From assembly GCF_030817835.1 (NCBI RefSeq), contig NZ_JAUSZR010000001.1, positions 2,790,001 through 2,854,000 on the forward strand: a stretch of DNA of 64,000 nucleotides. Direction: 5' to 3'. Shown here piece by piece: positions 51,959 to 61,177 of this stretch. Positions within the stretch are counted from its first letter, which is position 1. Each line of letters opens with the position of its first letter. This DNA is from Pseudarthrobacter sp. W1I19. Lineage in GTDB: Bacteria > Actinomycetota > Actinomycetes > Actinomycetales > Micrococcaceae. A program made the translations under genes and the position numbers. The notes beneath the pieces were generated by a model. The model was not told where the DNA came from. It did not search any database and saw only the letters and a program-made list of their open reading frames with translations.

Positions 51959-52939
51959 TCAGTTTTCGCGCGGAGCGGCGGCGTCGGAAACGATATCTAT
52001 GCGCCAGCCGGTCAGCTTGGCCGCGAGGCGGGCGTTCTGGCCCTCCTTGCCGATGGCCAGGGAAAGCTGGTAATCGGGAACCACCACGCGGGCCGAACGG
52101 GTGGCCTCATCAGTGATAGTGACCGAATTCACCCTCGACGGCGACAGGGCGCTGGCGATGAAGGTGGCCGGATTCTCGCTGAAGTCGACGATGTCGATCT
52201 TTTCGTCGTTCAGTTCCGTCATCACGGCCCGCACGCGGGAGCCCATTTCACCGATGCAGGCACCCTTGGCGTTGATGCCGGGGATGTTGGCCTTGACGGC
52301 GATCTTGGTGCGGTGGCCGGCTTCCCGGGCCAGCGCAACGATCTCCACGGAGCGGTCGGCAATCTCGGGTACTTCCAGTTCAAAGAGCTTCCGGACGAGC
52401 CCCGGGTGGGACCGGGACAGTGTGACGGAGGGGCCCTTGGAGCCGCGGTGCACATCGATCACCAGGGCACGCAGGCGGTTGCCGTGGAGGTACTTTTCCC
52501 CCGGCACCTGTTCGGGCGGCGGCAGGAGCGCTTCGACAGTGCCAAGGTTGACCTGCACCATGTGCGGGTTGTGGCCCTGCTGAATAGTACCGGCCACAAG
52601 TTCGCCTTCACGGCCCTTGAATTCGCCGAGGACGTTGTCGTCCTCAACGTCGCGGAGGCGCTGCAGGATGATCTGCCGCGCAGTGCTGGCGGCGATACGG
52701 CCGAAGCCCTCCGGCGTGTGCTCGAACTCGCCGATGGGGGCGCCGTCGTCGTCAATCTCCACCGCCCAGATGGTCACGTGACCGCTCTTGCGGTCAAGCT
52801 CCGCGCGGGCCTTCTCGAAGGCGCCGGGCGACTTGTGGTAGGCCACCAGGAGCGCCTGCTCGATGGTGGGGATCAGGAGGTCCAGCGGAATTTCACGCTC
52901 ACGCTCCAGAAGTCTCAGTGCGCTCATGTCAATATCCAT
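51959..52939 (-). CDS. nusA: Transcription termination/antitermination protein NusA
   Basis: The 326-residue NusA has an N-terminal RNA-polymerase-binding domain, an S1 domain (about 110-185) and two KH domains with [13 protein letters not shown] and [19 protein letters not shown]. The short actinobacterial form lacks the extra C-terminal repeats of E. coli. It shares its first codon region with rimP (1-nt overlap of stop and start), so the two are coupled. ylxR follows downstream. Confidence 0.95.
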   Translation of the reverse strand: MDIDMSALRLLEREREIPLDLLIPTIEQALLVAYHKSPGAFEKARAELDRKSGHVTIWAVEIDDDGAPIGEFEHTPEGFGRIAASTARQIILQRLRDVEDDNVLGEFKGREGELVAGTIQQGHNPHMVQVNLGTVEALLPPPEQVPGEKYLHGNRLRALVIDVHRGSKGPSVTLSRSHPGLVRKLFELEVPEIADRSVEIVALAREAGHRTKIAVKANIPGINAKGACIGEMGSRVRAVMTELNDEKIDIVDFSENPATFIASALSPSRVNSVTITDEATRSARVVVPDYQLSLAIGKEGQNARLAAKLTGWRIDIVSDAAAPREN

Positions 52940-53547
52940 CAGGCCTCCTCAGAAGGTCCATTGTGTTCAGGTTCCAGACCATCCTCGTGGAGGTGGCTGA
53001 ATTCGATCTCGACTTTTCCGTTGCGGATCCTGTCGAAAGGAAGCTTGATGGGATCGCCCTGCCTGGGTTTCATTCCCTTTTTGACGGCGATCTCGGGGAC
53101 GATGGTCACGCCGGAGGCGTCCACCGCCTGGATGCGGCCCGTGATGTTGTCGCCCTGGAGGACGTTGACTTTCACCATGCGCCCCTTGGCGCGGTGCCAG
53201 TGGCGCGGCTCCGTCAGGGGCCGGCCGACGCCCGGCGAAGAGACCTCAAGATCGTAGGGACGGCCGTCGTCACCGGGATCATTGTCCAAAACATCGGAGA
53301 GCACCTTGGAGATGTCGGCGATGACATCAAGGCTGACTCCGCCGGTCTCTTCCTGCGGCAGATCCACCACTACGTGGACCACGCGGTGGGATCCGGGGAT
53401 GACGGCCACGTCCTCCAAGTACAGGCGGTTGGCCTGGACCGAGGGTTCAAGGAGCGCCCTGAGCCGTGCAGCTTCCGGATTGTGCGCGGCCTCAGCCTTA
53501 CCCGTTCCGGTATGGTCTGATGAAGCTGTGGCTTCTGCATTGCTCAC
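52939..53547 (-). CDS. rimP: Ribosome maturation factor RimP
   Basis: The 202-residue protein has [22 protein letters not shown], the family signature [20 protein letters not shown], and a C-terminal Sm-like domain. It assists 30S assembly. It leads the rimP-nusA-ylxR-infB operon. The first 30 residues are low-complexity. A divergent promoter region of 88 nt separates it from the DUF4439 gene, matching the mycobacterial order. Confidence 0.94.
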   Translation of the reverse strand: MSNAEATASSDHTGTGKAEAAHNPEAARLRALLEPSVQANRLYLEDVAVIPGSHRVVHVVVDLPQEETGGVSLDVIADISKVLSDVLDNDPGDDGRPYDLEVSSPGVGRPLTEPRHWHRAKGRMVKVNVLQGDNITGRIQAVDASGVTIVPEIAVKKGMKPRQGDPIKLPFDRIRNGKVEIEFSHLHEDGLEPEHNGPSEEA

Positions 53548-53635
53548 GATGCCGGCCGCCTCCCTATAGATGATGTTGTGTGTACTAGCGTAGCTATTTT
53601 ACCGGTTCATTGGAGCACGGGGATTCCCCCGCGAC

Positions 53636-54763
53636 GTGGCACCATGGTCTGTTGTGAAAGACGACAACCAGGAAAACCGCCCGCGGATGCGCTATTTCCG
53701 GTATGCCGTTTTTTCGCTCGCAGCCCTTCTGGTGGTCACCCTGGGCTTCGCTTTTTTCCCCGCTGAACCGCCCGCTCCTGCGGAACCGCCTTTCTCGGAG
53801 CAGGCCCGCGCAGCCGCCCTGTACGAGGCGCTGGAGCTGCGGTCCGCAGCGTTGGAGCTGGCCGCTGCGGACCCCGGAAGTACCGCCGGTGCTCCGGCGG
53901 AGGAGTCGATGACCCAGGTTGTGACGTTGCTGACCATCCAGGCCCGGGCACTGCTGCTGCCCGGAAGCCAAGCTTCCGCGGAGGCATTCGGGCCAACTTC
54001 TGCGCCGGCGTCAACGGCCGGGGTCCCGCCAGCCGCCGCTCCCCCCTCCCCCAGTCCTCGTGCCGCCGCGAGTGTTGCGGAGTTTGCCGCCCGCCTCGCC
54101 GCCAGTGGCCTGCAACGCCTCAACGATGCGGAAACGGCCGACGGCGGTATGGCACGCTTGCTCGCTGGCGCCGGCACAGCGCAACTCCTCACCGCAGAAC
54201 GGCTCGGCGCGGCAGCCTCGCTCGAGACAGAAGCGCGAGAGACAGAACGTCAAGGCGCCACGGCCCCTGCGTGCCCGGCCATGTCCTCCGCTCCTGACTC
54301 CGCCTCCACCTCCCCTCCCGCTGGAATGGCCAGTTTGGGAGCCGCCCTCGCCGCCGCCGCCGGTGCCGAACTGGAGACGGCGTACGGCTACCAGGCAGCA
54401 CTCACGCGCCTTCCCCCTGAAGCCGTCCGTCCGGCGTCGGAATTCCTGGCGCAGCACCAGGACCTCGCCGGCCAGGCCGAAGAATATGGGCGAACGCATT
54501 GCGGGACACTGCCCCCGCAGCCGCCGGGATATGTCCTGGACCAGGGGTTCCTCGATTCTCCGGCGGCCGGACTTGCCGGCCTGGAAGCGGACACGTTGCC
54601 GCTGTACGGCGACGTTGTGGCGCTGGCTGAGGGAGCCACGCGCGCTTGGGCACTAGCGGGCCTCCAGGACGCCGCGCGGAGGGCGCACTACTGGGGTGCC
54701 GGCGCAGGCCCTGTGCCGGGCCTGGTGCTGGATGAAGGGCAGCTTCCGCCGCTGCCGCAGTGA
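53636..54763 (+). CDS. DUF4439 domain protein with an N-terminal membrane helix
   Basis: The 375-residue protein has a short basic N-terminus, a membrane helix (YFRYAVFSLAALLVVTLGFAF), a Pro/Ala-rich exported region and a ferritin-like helical C-terminal DUF4439 domain (about 240-370: LGAALAAAAGAELETAYGYQ, QHQDLAGQAEEY). The function is unknown. In M. tuberculosis a DUF4439 gene (Rv2844) sits in the same place between rimP and proS. The start is GTG 53636 or an in-frame GTG 53654; no clear ribosome binding site distinguishes them. Confidence 0.8.
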   Translation: MAPWSVVKDDNQENRPRMRYFRYAVFSLAALLVVTLGFAFFPAEPPAPAEPPFSEQARAAALYEALELRSAALELAAADPGSTAGAPAEESMTQVVTLLTIQARALLLPGSQASAEAFGPTSAPASTAGVPPAAAPPSPSPRAAASVAEFAARLAASGLQRLNDAETADGGMARLLAGAGTAQLLTAERLGAAASLETEARETERQGATAPACPAMSSAPDSASTSPPAGMASLGAALAAAAGAELETAYGYQAALTRLPPEAVRPASEFLAQHQDLAGQAEEYGRTHCGTLPPQPPGYVLDQGFLDSPAAGLAGLEADTLPLYGDVVALAEGATRAWALAGLQDAARRAHYWGAGAGPVPGLVLDEGQLPPLPQ

Positions 54764-54829
54764 TCCAGGGGTTCTCCTCCGCTGCAGGCCGTGCTGGCAG
54801 GCAGGCGCGCCGGATGGTTTGCTGTAGGG

Positions 54830-55558
54830 ATGGACACAGCGGGTGCATCCTCCTTCCATGACAATGAACCGCACCGCAATGACCTGGCACAGCGCCTCAA
54901 TTGGCTGCGCGCCGGTGTGCTGGGCGCCAATGACGGGATCGTATCCGTGGCAGCGATCGTGGTGGGTGTTGCCGGAGCAACCGCTGCCTCCGGCCCGATC
55001 CTGGCCGCAGGCGCGGCCGGCCTTGTGGGCGGCGCTGTATCCATGGCGCTGGGCGAGTACGTCTCGGTGAGCAGCCAAAGCGACAGCCAAAAGGCCCTCA
55101 TCGAGAAGGAACGCCGCGAGCTGGCCGAAGAACCGGAAGTGGAGCTCGCGGAACTCACGGCGATCTACCAGGCAAAGGGCCTGAGTGAGGAAACGGCAGG
55201 ACGGGTGGCCGCGGAATTGACCGCGCACGACGCCCTGGCCGCGCACCTGTCCGCGGAGCTCAACATTGACGAGGCGGATATCGTCAGCCCCTGGCATGCC
55301 GCTTTTGCTTCGGCGGTGTCCTTTGTGATCGGGGCAGCGCTGCCCCTGGCCGCCATCCTGCTTCCGCCGCCGGAGGTCCGGGTTCCGGTCACGTTCCTCG
55401 CCGTGCTCCTGGCATTGGCACTGACGGGTGCACTCGGCGCTCGGATCGGCGGCGGCTCCAGGTTCCGCGCCGCCGTGCGGGTGGTGGCAGGCGGAGCGCT
55501 CGCCCTCGCCGCCACCTTCACCATAGGGAACCTACTGGGGGCCACGGGCGTGGTCTGA
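54830..55558 (+). CDS. VIT1/CCC1-family transporter (iron/manganese)
   Basis: The 242-residue protein shows the family core RAGVLGANDGIVSVAAIVVG, MALGEYVSVSSQSD and an inserted cytosolic helical region (ERRELAEEPEVELAEL), then three C-terminal helices. VIT family proteins export or store divalent iron and manganese. The start at 54830 is the ATG following TAGGG. It is followed 47 nt later by the APH-like kinase on the same strand, with its own promoter. Confidence 0.88.
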   Translation: MDTAGASSFHDNEPHRNDLAQRLNWLRAGVLGANDGIVSVAAIVVGVAGATAASGPILAAGAAGLVGGAVSMALGEYVSVSSQSDSQKALIEKERRELAEEPEVELAELTAIYQAKGLSEETAGRVAAELTAHDALAAHLSAELNIDEADIVSPWHAAFASAVSFVIGAALPLAAILLPPPEVRVPVTFLAVLLALALTGALGARIGGGSRFRAAVRVVAGGALALAATFTIGNLLGATGVV

Positions 55559-55592
55559 AGGGGATCTGCGGTACGTGCCGCACCAGTGGACT

Positions 55593-55598
55593 TAGGCT
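55593..55598 (+). promoter_or_regulatory. Putative -10 element of a leaderless promoter before the APH(6)-like gene
   Basis: TAGGCT ends 7 nt before ATG 55606, the same hexamer and spacing as at dapB. Confidence 0.45.
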
Positions 55599-55605
55599 GG
55601 AACTG

Positions 55606-56649
55606 ATGAGCCAGCCAGCGGTAGTACCCATCCCTCCGGACCTCACTGCCCGCTACACCCGCAGCAGTGCCGGACGCGCCTGGCTCGCGTCCCTGCCGGA
55701 CCTCATCCAGGGCCGCCTGGACAACTGGCAGCTGACCCCGGACCTGCGTCCCGGCGCCCTGCCCTGGAACGGCCACGGCGGCATCGTGATCCCGGTGCGC
55801 CAGCAGGACGGCTCCCCGGCGGCCCTCAAAATCGCCTTTCCGCATGACGAAGCACGGGTTGAGCGGCACGCCCTGGCCCTCTGGCAGGGCCAGGGCGCGG
55901 TAGCGCTGCTTGCCTCCCACGCCGGCACCTGCGCCATGCTCCTGGAACGGCTCGACGGCGAACGCTCGCTCGCCACCGTGCCCATGGAGGAAGCGGTGGT
56001 GGTATGGGCCGGCCTGGTGCGGCAGCTGAGCGTCACGCCCGACGACCGGCCGGAGTGGTTTGAGTTCGAGCACATCGCCGCCCGCGCGGAGCAGTGGAGC
56101 GATGACCTGCCCGCGGACTGGGAACAGCTGGGACGCCCTTTCCCCCGATGGCTCCTCGAGGCCGCCCTGGAGGTGTGCCAGACCCGGGGTGCGGTGGGAC
56201 GGCGGTCGGCCCGCGACGTTCTCGTCCATACCGACCTGCATTACCTCAACGTCCTGGCCCGCCCGGCCGGCCCTGGCCGGCATGCGCTTCCGACGGCGGC
56301 CGGTTACGCCGCCATCGATCCCCAGCCGATGATCGGGGATCCCGAGTTCGCCGTGGCACCGCTGTTATGGAACCGCCTGTCGGATTTGCCGTTGGACAAC
56401 CCTGCCGCCGGCCTGCGACGGCGCTGCGCCGGGTTCAGTTCCGCGGCGGGCCTGGACCCCGAGGTGGCCAGGCAGTGGGGAATTGCCCGGGAGGTGGCGA
56501 ATGCCCTGGGGTATGCAGGCAAACCGGATCATCGCGGGGACCTGGCCCGCTCCCTCTGGGTAGCCAGCACCCTCGCCGGCAGGACCCTGGACGGGCTGCC
56601 TCCGGCCCACCGCCTGCCGGAGCCCGGCGAAGCGGTGGGCGCCCGCTGA
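55606..56649 (+). CDS. Aminoglycoside phosphotransferase APH(6)/hydroxyurea-kinase family
   Basis: The 347-residue protein has ALKIAFPHDEARVERHALALW, catalytic loop HTDLHYLN near 207 and the metal-binding IDPQPMIGDPEF, matching the streptomycin 6-kinase/hydroxyurea phosphotransferase family rather than APH(3'). Resistance is not shown; chromosomal members of this family in actinobacteria may have other substrates. It follows the VIT transporter after 47 nt and is preceded by a leaderless promoter element. Confidence 0.8.
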   Translation: MSQPAVVPIPPDLTARYTRSSAGRAWLASLPDLIQGRLDNWQLTPDLRPGALPWNGHGGIVIPVRQQDGSPAALKIAFPHDEARVERHALALWQGQGAVALLASHAGTCAMLLERLDGERSLATVPMEEAVVVWAGLVRQLSVTPDDRPEWFEFEHIAARAEQWSDDLPADWEQLGRPFPRWLLEAALEVCQTRGAVGRRSARDVLVHTDLHYLNVLARPAGPGRHALPTAAGYAAIDPQPMIGDPEFAVAPLLWNRLSDLPLDNPAAGLRRRCAGFSSAAGLDPEVARQWGIAREVANALGYAGKPDHRGDLARSLWVASTLAGRTLDGLPPAHRLPEPGEAVGAR

Positions 56650-56683
56650 AGGGGTACCGGCAGTTGTTTAATCGTGCCGGTGA

Positions 56684-58075
56684 TCAGGTACTGCGGACTG
56701 CGGCAAGGGCGGATCCGACCGCAGCAACGGCAGTGGCCACCTCTTCTTCCGCCGTCTGCCAGTTGCTCACGGAAACACGCAGGATGTCCCGGTCCTGCCA
56801 GCGGGAGCCGGACATCCACACCTTTCCGTCCTCGATAATGCGCGCCGTCACCGCACGGGTGGTGGCATCGTCCCCAAACGCCACGCTCACCTGGGTGTAC
56901 TCGACGTCGTTGAGCACCTCCACGCCGTCCAGGGCTCCCAGCCCCGCCGCGATCTCCGATGCGGCGGCCGCCAGCCCCTGCACCTGGGCTGCCACGCCGT
57001 CACGGCCCAGGCTCTTCAGTGCCGCCCACACCGGCACGCCTCGGGCGCGGCGGGACAACTCGGGGACTTTCTCGAACGGATCTCCGGGCCCTTCGGCGTC
57101 GTGGATCAGGTAGCTCGTGTGCAGGCCCATCGCGGACCGGAGGGCTGACGCGTCCCGGACGACGGCGATGCCGCAGTCGTACGGCACGTTCAGGGTCTTG
57201 TGCGCGTCAGTCCCCCACGAATCGGCGTCCTCGCAGCCGCGGGTCAGGTGGCGAAGCTCCGGCGCTGCCGCAGCCCAGAGGCCGAAAGCGCCGTCGACGT
57301 GGACCCAGGCGCCATGCTGCCTGGCAATGCGGATGGCTTCCGGGAAGGGGTCAAAAGCGCCGGAATGGAGGTTCCCTGCCTGCAGGCACACGAGGGCCGG
57401 CCCGGTCCCTTCAGACAGTGCAGCTTCCAGTGCCGCCGGAATCAAACGTCCCTGGGGGTCTGCGTCCACCACTACCGGCCTGCCGAGCCCCAGGTACCGG
57501 AGGCCGAGGTCCACGGTGTCGTGCCGCTCCCTGCCAACGAAACACCGGATCCGGGGTGCACCGCTGAGCCCGTCGCGGTCCAGGTCCCAGCCGGCGTCGG
57601 CGAGGAGCCGCCACCGCCCCGCTGCCATCCCAGTGAAGTTGGCCATCGTGGCACCGGTGACGAAGCCGACGTCGGAAGCTTCTGGCAGCCCCAGCAATTC
57701 CAGCAGCCAGGTGCCGGCGCATTCCTCGATGGCCGCCATGGCCGGGGTGGCGTAGCGGAGGCCGGCGTTCTGGTCCCAGGCGCTGACCAGCCAGTCTGCA
57801 GCAAGCGCAGAGGGCAAGGTTCCGCCGATGACCCAACCGAAGAAGCGGCCGGACGGCATGGCCATCAGCCCGGGCTCGGCTGTCCGGGCAAGGAGGTCTA
57901 CGACGTCCGCTGCGGGCATGCCCGAGGCTGGCAATGCCCCGCCGAACGCCCCGGTGAGGTCGTGGGCCGGCAGGAGGGGGCCGACGTGACGGTCTGGAAG
58001 GCTTCGAAGCCAGGCCGCGGCATGGCCCGCCGCTGCGGATAAAGCACTGGAGTACTCATCGTCACCGTGGGGCAT
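56684..58075 (-). CDS. PLP-dependent amino-acid decarboxylase (group II)
   Basis: The 463-residue protein has the PLP Lys in WGTDAHKTLNVPYDCG near 292, the cofactor-stacking VHVDGAFGLWAAA, and GATMANFTGMAAGR. It belongs to the aromatic-amino-acid/glutamate decarboxylase family; the substrate cannot be read by eye. The ATG start has TAGCAT 6 nt upstream. The gene is convergent with the APH-like gene (34 nt between stops). Confidence 0.85.
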   Translation of the reverse strand: MPHGDDEYSSALSAAAGHAAAWLRSLPDRHVGPLLPAHDLTGAFGGALPASGMPAADVVDLLARTAEPGLMAMPSGRFFGWVIGGTLPSALAADWLVSAWDQNAGLRYATPAMAAIEECAGTWLLELLGLPEASDVGFVTGATMANFTGMAAGRWRLLADAGWDLDRDGLSGAPRIRCFVGRERHDTVDLGLRYLGLGRPVVVDADPQGRLIPAALEAALSEGTGPALVCLQAGNLHSGAFDPFPEAIRIARQHGAWVHVDGAFGLWAAAAPELRHLTRGCEDADSWGTDAHKTLNVPYDCGIAVVRDASALRSAMGLHTSYLIHDAEGPGDPFEKVPELSRRARGVPVWAALKSLGRDGVAAQVQGLAAAASEIAAGLGALDGVEVLNDVEYTQVSVAFGDDATTRAVTARIIEDGKVWMSGSRWQDRDILRVSVSNWQTAEEEVATAVAAVGSALAAVRST

Positions 58076-58081
58076 ACCTGC

Positions 58082-58087
58082 ATGCTA
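58082..58087 (-). promoter_or_regulatory. Putative -10 element of a leaderless decarboxylase promoter
   Basis: TAGCAT on the minus strand, 6 nt before ATG 58075. It follows the TSUP gene stop by 33 nt. Confidence 0.4.
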
Positions 58088-58120
58088 CGCCCGGCTCCCG
58101 ATAGCCACGAGAGCCTTGTC

Positions 58121-58924
58121 CTACCCTTGTCCGGCGAAGTTTTCCTGCCAGACGTCGTAGCCGAGCTTGATGATGAGCGCAGCCACCACCACCAGGAAGA
58201 CCACGCGGACAAACTTGCTGCCCTGCGCCACCGCCGTCCGTGCACCGAGGTATCCGCCGGCCATATTGGCAGCGCCCAGGAGCAGGCCCAAGGCCCACAG
58301 GATGGAGCCGTGCGGCAGGAAGAAGAGCAGCGCCCCCGCGTTGGTTGCCATGTTCACGATCTTGGCCTTGGCACTGGCTTCCAGGAACGCGTACCCCATC
58401 GCCGAGACCAGGGCGATGACCAGGAAGGATCCGGTACCCGGACCAATCAGGCCGTCGTAGAAGCCGATCACGGCGCCGATCAGGCACGCCACCACGTAGT
58501 GTTTGTGGCCGTCGTGCCGCAGCGCCGTGATGTGGCCGGCGTCCGGTTTTAACGCCGTGAAGAGCGCCACCGCCACGAGCGCGGCAACGATGATGGGTTT
58601 GAACACGCTGGACGGCAAGTTGGCAGCCAGCACTGCGCCACCGAAGCTTCCCGCCAGGGCAATAACGGCCATCGGCAAGGCCGTCCGGAGGTCCGGCCCC
58701 ACCCGCCGATAGTACGTAACGGCGCTGGTGGCGGTACCAAAGATTGACCCCATCTTGTTTGTTGCCAGCGCCTGGACCGGCGTAATGCCCGGCACCAGCA
58801 GCAGGGCCGGGAGCTGGATCAGCCCGCCCCCGCCCACCACGGCATCCACCCAGCCGGCAGCGAATCCGGCCACCACGATCAGGACCAGCGTTGTCAGCTC
58901 GATGGATTCAAACCCGGGGAGCAC
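58121..58924 (-). CDS. TSUP-family transporter (TauE/SafE)
   Basis: The 267-residue protein has seven or eight hydrophobic helices and the family pattern GWVDAVVGGGGLIQLPALL, ATNKMGSIFGT and FYDGLIGPGTGSFLVI. TSUP proteins move sulfite, sulfonates or organic acids out of or into cells. The substrate is unknown. The start is a GTG beginning 8 nt after the proS stop, so it may be read from proS. No link to the sulfite-oxidase-type gene at 28 kb can be drawn from sequence. Confidence 0.85.
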   Translation of the reverse strand: MLPGFESIELTTLVLIVVAGFAAGWVDAVVGGGGLIQLPALLLVPGITPVQALATNKMGSIFGTATSAVTYYRRVGPDLRTALPMAVIALAGSFGGAVLAANLPSSVFKPIIVAALVAVALFTALKPDAGHITALRHDGHKHYVVACLIGAVIGFYDGLIGPGTGSFLVIALVSAMGYAFLEASAKAKIVNMATNAGALLFFLPHGSILWALGLLLGAANMAGGYLGARTAVAQGSKFVRVVFLVVVAALIIKLGYDVWQENFAGQG

Positions 58925-58932
58925 GTCCGGGA

Positions 58933-60744
58933 TCAGGAGGCGCGGACGGCGTTGACCACATAGTCAACTGCCTTGTCCACGGCAATGTTCTCCGCTTCGC
59001 CGCTGCGGCGGTCCTTGATCTCCACCACGCCGTCCACCAGGCCCCTGCCGACGGCGAGGATGGTGGGGACGCCCACAAGCTCTGCGTCGCCGAATTTGAC
59101 GCCCGGCGAGACCTTGGGCCGGTCGTCGAGCAGGACATCGAGGCCTGCGGCTTCCAGGTCCGCTGCCAGCCGCTCTGCGGTGGCGAAGATGTCCTCGCCC
59201 TTGCCCACGGCCACGACATGGACGTCCGCGGGGGCAACCGCACGTGGCCAGACCAGGCCCTTGGTGTCATGGTTGGATTCGGCCAACGCCGCCACGGCGC
59301 GGGTGACGCCCACGCCGTAGGAACCCATAGTCACGGTGACCTGCTTGCCGTTCTGGTCCAGGACCTTCAGTTCCAGGGCTTCGGCGTACTTCCGGCCCAG
59401 CTGGAAGATGTGGCCCATTTCGATGCCGCGGGCCGTTTCCAGCGGTCCGGACCCGTCCGGGGCGGGATCGCCTTCGCGGACGTCGGTGCATTCGATGACG
59501 CCGTCCCAAGTGAAGTCCCGGCCGGCCACGAGCCCGAACACGTGCTTGCCGGCTTCATTGGCGCCGGTAATCCAGGCGGTCCCGCTGACGACACGGGGAT
59601 CCACCAGGTACAGCAGCTTCGTGGCGCTTTCGGCGCCCAGCAGCGGTTCGTCCAGCGTCAGGCCGGGCCCAAGGTAGCCCTTGACGATCAGCGGCTGCTT
59701 CTTGAGGTCATCGTCATTCGCGGCCTCCAGTCCGATCTCACCGGCGATGGGCAGGAAGGATCCGATGTTCGCTTCGACGCGCTTCAGGTCCACCCCGCGG
59801 TCGCCGGGCAGGCCGATCACCACGAGCTGGCGTTCCCCGGTGGGCAGGGTGACGGCGAGGACGACATTCTTGAGCGTGTCCGCACCGGTCCAGGCGCCGC
59901 CGTCTGCCTCCGAGCGGGGGGCTATCTGGTTGGCGGCGGCCACCAGAGTTTCGATGGTGGGAGTGTCAGGGGTGTCCAGCACCTCGGCAGCGGGGGCGCC
60001 GGTGTAGTCGATGTCCGCCGGCACCACGGTGGTCACGGCCTCAACGTTGGCAGCGTAGCCGCCGGCGGACCGGACGAAGGTGTCCTCGCCGATATCCGTG
60101 GGGTGCAGGAACTCTTCGCTCTTGGACCCGCCCATGGCACCGGCAGTGGCCGTGACCGGGATGACTTCCAGGCCGAGGCGCTCGAAGATCCGCAGGTAGG
60201 CGCCGCGGTGGGCGGCGTAGCTGGCGTCCAGGCCGGCGTCGTCCACATCGAAGGAGTAGGAGTCCTTCATGATGAATTCGCGGCCGCGCAGCAGGCCTGC
60301 CCGGGGGCGCGCCTCATCGCGGTACTTGTTCTGGATCTGGTACAGGCTCAGCGGGAGGTCCTTGTACGAGGAGTAGAGGTCCTTGACCAGCAGCGTGAAC
60401 ATTTCCTCGTGCGTTGGGGCCAGCAGGTAGTCCGCGCCTTTGCGGTCCTGGAGGCGGAACAGTCCTTCACCGTATTCAGTCCAGCGGTTGGTGGCCTCAT
60501 AGGGTTCACGCGGAAGGAGCGCAGGGAAGTGGACTTCCTGGGCGCCGATGTTCGCCATTTCCTCACGGATGATGGCCTCGACTTTGCGCAGGACGCTGAG
60601 CCCCAGCGGGAGCCAGGTGTAGATCCCGGGAGCGGCACGGCGGATGTAGCCCGCACGGACCAGGAGCCGGTGGCTGGCCACCTCGGCGTCGACGGGATCT
60701 TCACGCAGCGTGCGCAGGAAAAGCTGGGACAGTCTTGTAACCAC
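58933..60744 (-). CDS. proS: Prolyl-tRNA synthetase
   Basis: A 603-residue class II synthetase of the bacterial type, with motif 1 ([13 protein letters not shown]), motif 2 ([23 protein letters not shown] split by its turn), an editing-type insertion (INS; about 235-390) and a C-terminal anticodon domain. It charges tRNA-Pro. The start is GTG 60742-60744. It sits next to the TSUP gene on the same strand and diverges from the ABC/TetR operon. M. tuberculosis proS also lies beside DUF4439 and rimP. Confidence 0.96.
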   Translation of the reverse strand: MVTRLSQLFLRTLREDPVDAEVASHRLLVRAGYIRRAAPGIYTWLPLGLSVLRKVEAIIREEMANIGAQEVHFPALLPREPYEATNRWTEYGEGLFRLQDRKGADYLLAPTHEEMFTLLVKDLYSSYKDLPLSLYQIQNKYRDEARPRAGLLRGREFIMKDSYSFDVDDAGLDASYAAHRGAYLRIFERLGLEVIPVTATAGAMGGSKSEEFLHPTDIGEDTFVRSAGGYAANVEAVTTVVPADIDYTGAPAAEVLDTPDTPTIETLVAAANQIAPRSEADGGAWTGADTLKNVVLAVTLPTGERQLVVIGLPGDRGVDLKRVEANIGSFLPIAGEIGLEAANDDDLKKQPLIVKGYLGPGLTLDEPLLGAESATKLLYLVDPRVVSGTAWITGANEAGKHVFGLVAGRDFTWDGVIECTDVREGDPAPDGSGPLETARGIEMGHIFQLGRKYAEALELKVLDQNGKQVTVTMGSYGVGVTRAVAALAESNHDTKGLVWPRAVAPADVHVVAVGKGEDIFATAERLAADLEAAGLDVLLDDRPKVSPGVKFGDAELVGVPTILAVGRGLVDGVVEIKDRRSGEAENIAVDKAVDYVVNAVRAS

Positions 60745-61083
60745 GGGTGGATATCCGTTTCTGGGGAAGTGCTGGATCAGCAGGGGCCGGACAAATTCGT
60801 CTGGGTACTAATCTACCGGCACCGGGCACCTGGCCCCGACTCCCCCGGCAGATCCTGCGCCATGGCCGAAGACCCGGCCACGGCGGAGGCAGTAGAGCCA
60901 CGCCCGGGAATACAAAGCCCCTGGCCCCCCTCGAGGCTGGTCATTGCATCCGGGCGTGGCTCAACGCCGTTATCGCCTAAGTACTGGTGAGGACTGGTGA
61001 GACCGCCCACGCCACTCCAGCGCAGCTAGTTCGAACCTAAGTGATGGCTCACACATTTATCAAGTGCTTTTCCATTCAAAGCG

Positions 61084-61112
61084 TTGATTACCTGCAGGTC
61101 CGGGCTTAGGTT
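61084..61112 (+). promoter_or_regulatory. Promoter of the ABC/TetR operon
   Basis: TTGATT (61084-61089), a 17-nt spacer and TAGGTT (61107-61112) form a near-canonical -35/-10 pair. Transcription would start at about 61118-61120, inside the palindrome at 61113. Confidence 0.65.
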
Positions 61113-61134
61113 TAATTCATCAGGTGATGAATTA
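61113..61134. promoter_or_regulatory. Candidate TetR operator overlapping the transcription start
   Basis: TAATTCATCA and TGATGAATTA are perfect reverse complements separated by GG, a 22-bp palindrome. It begins immediately after the -10 element. The downstream operon encodes a TetR regulator, so binding here would block RNA polymerase. It is unrelated to the LexA boxes. Confidence 0.65.
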
Positions 61135-61177
61135 TTGGTCTTCGGGCCCGGCACCTGCAGTTCAGCGGAGGCGGGAC

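Larger units (their letters stand above)
60745..61177. other. Non-coding region between proS and the ABC exporter operon
   Basis: About 430 nt without a supported gene. It includes a direct repeat ACTGGTGAG at about 60983-61001 and, at its right end, the ABC promoter and operator. No T-box or tRNA-like fold is recognised. A short ORF at 60747-60980 (+) has no homology signals. Confidence 0.4.

Noticed and set aside
58891..60990. Long open frame (699 aa) antisense to proS
   Set aside because: Shadow of proS on the other strand without recognisable protein motifs.
60745..61000. T-box or leader riboswitch for proS
   Set aside because: No specifier loop or T-box consensus was found. Actinobacterial T-boxes are mainly known for ileS.
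61021..61040. TTCGAAC sequence that could suggest a tRNA T-loop or SOS site
   Set aside because: No acceptor stem, anticodon arm or CCA context is present, and the LexA core GAAC-N4-RTTC is not formed.
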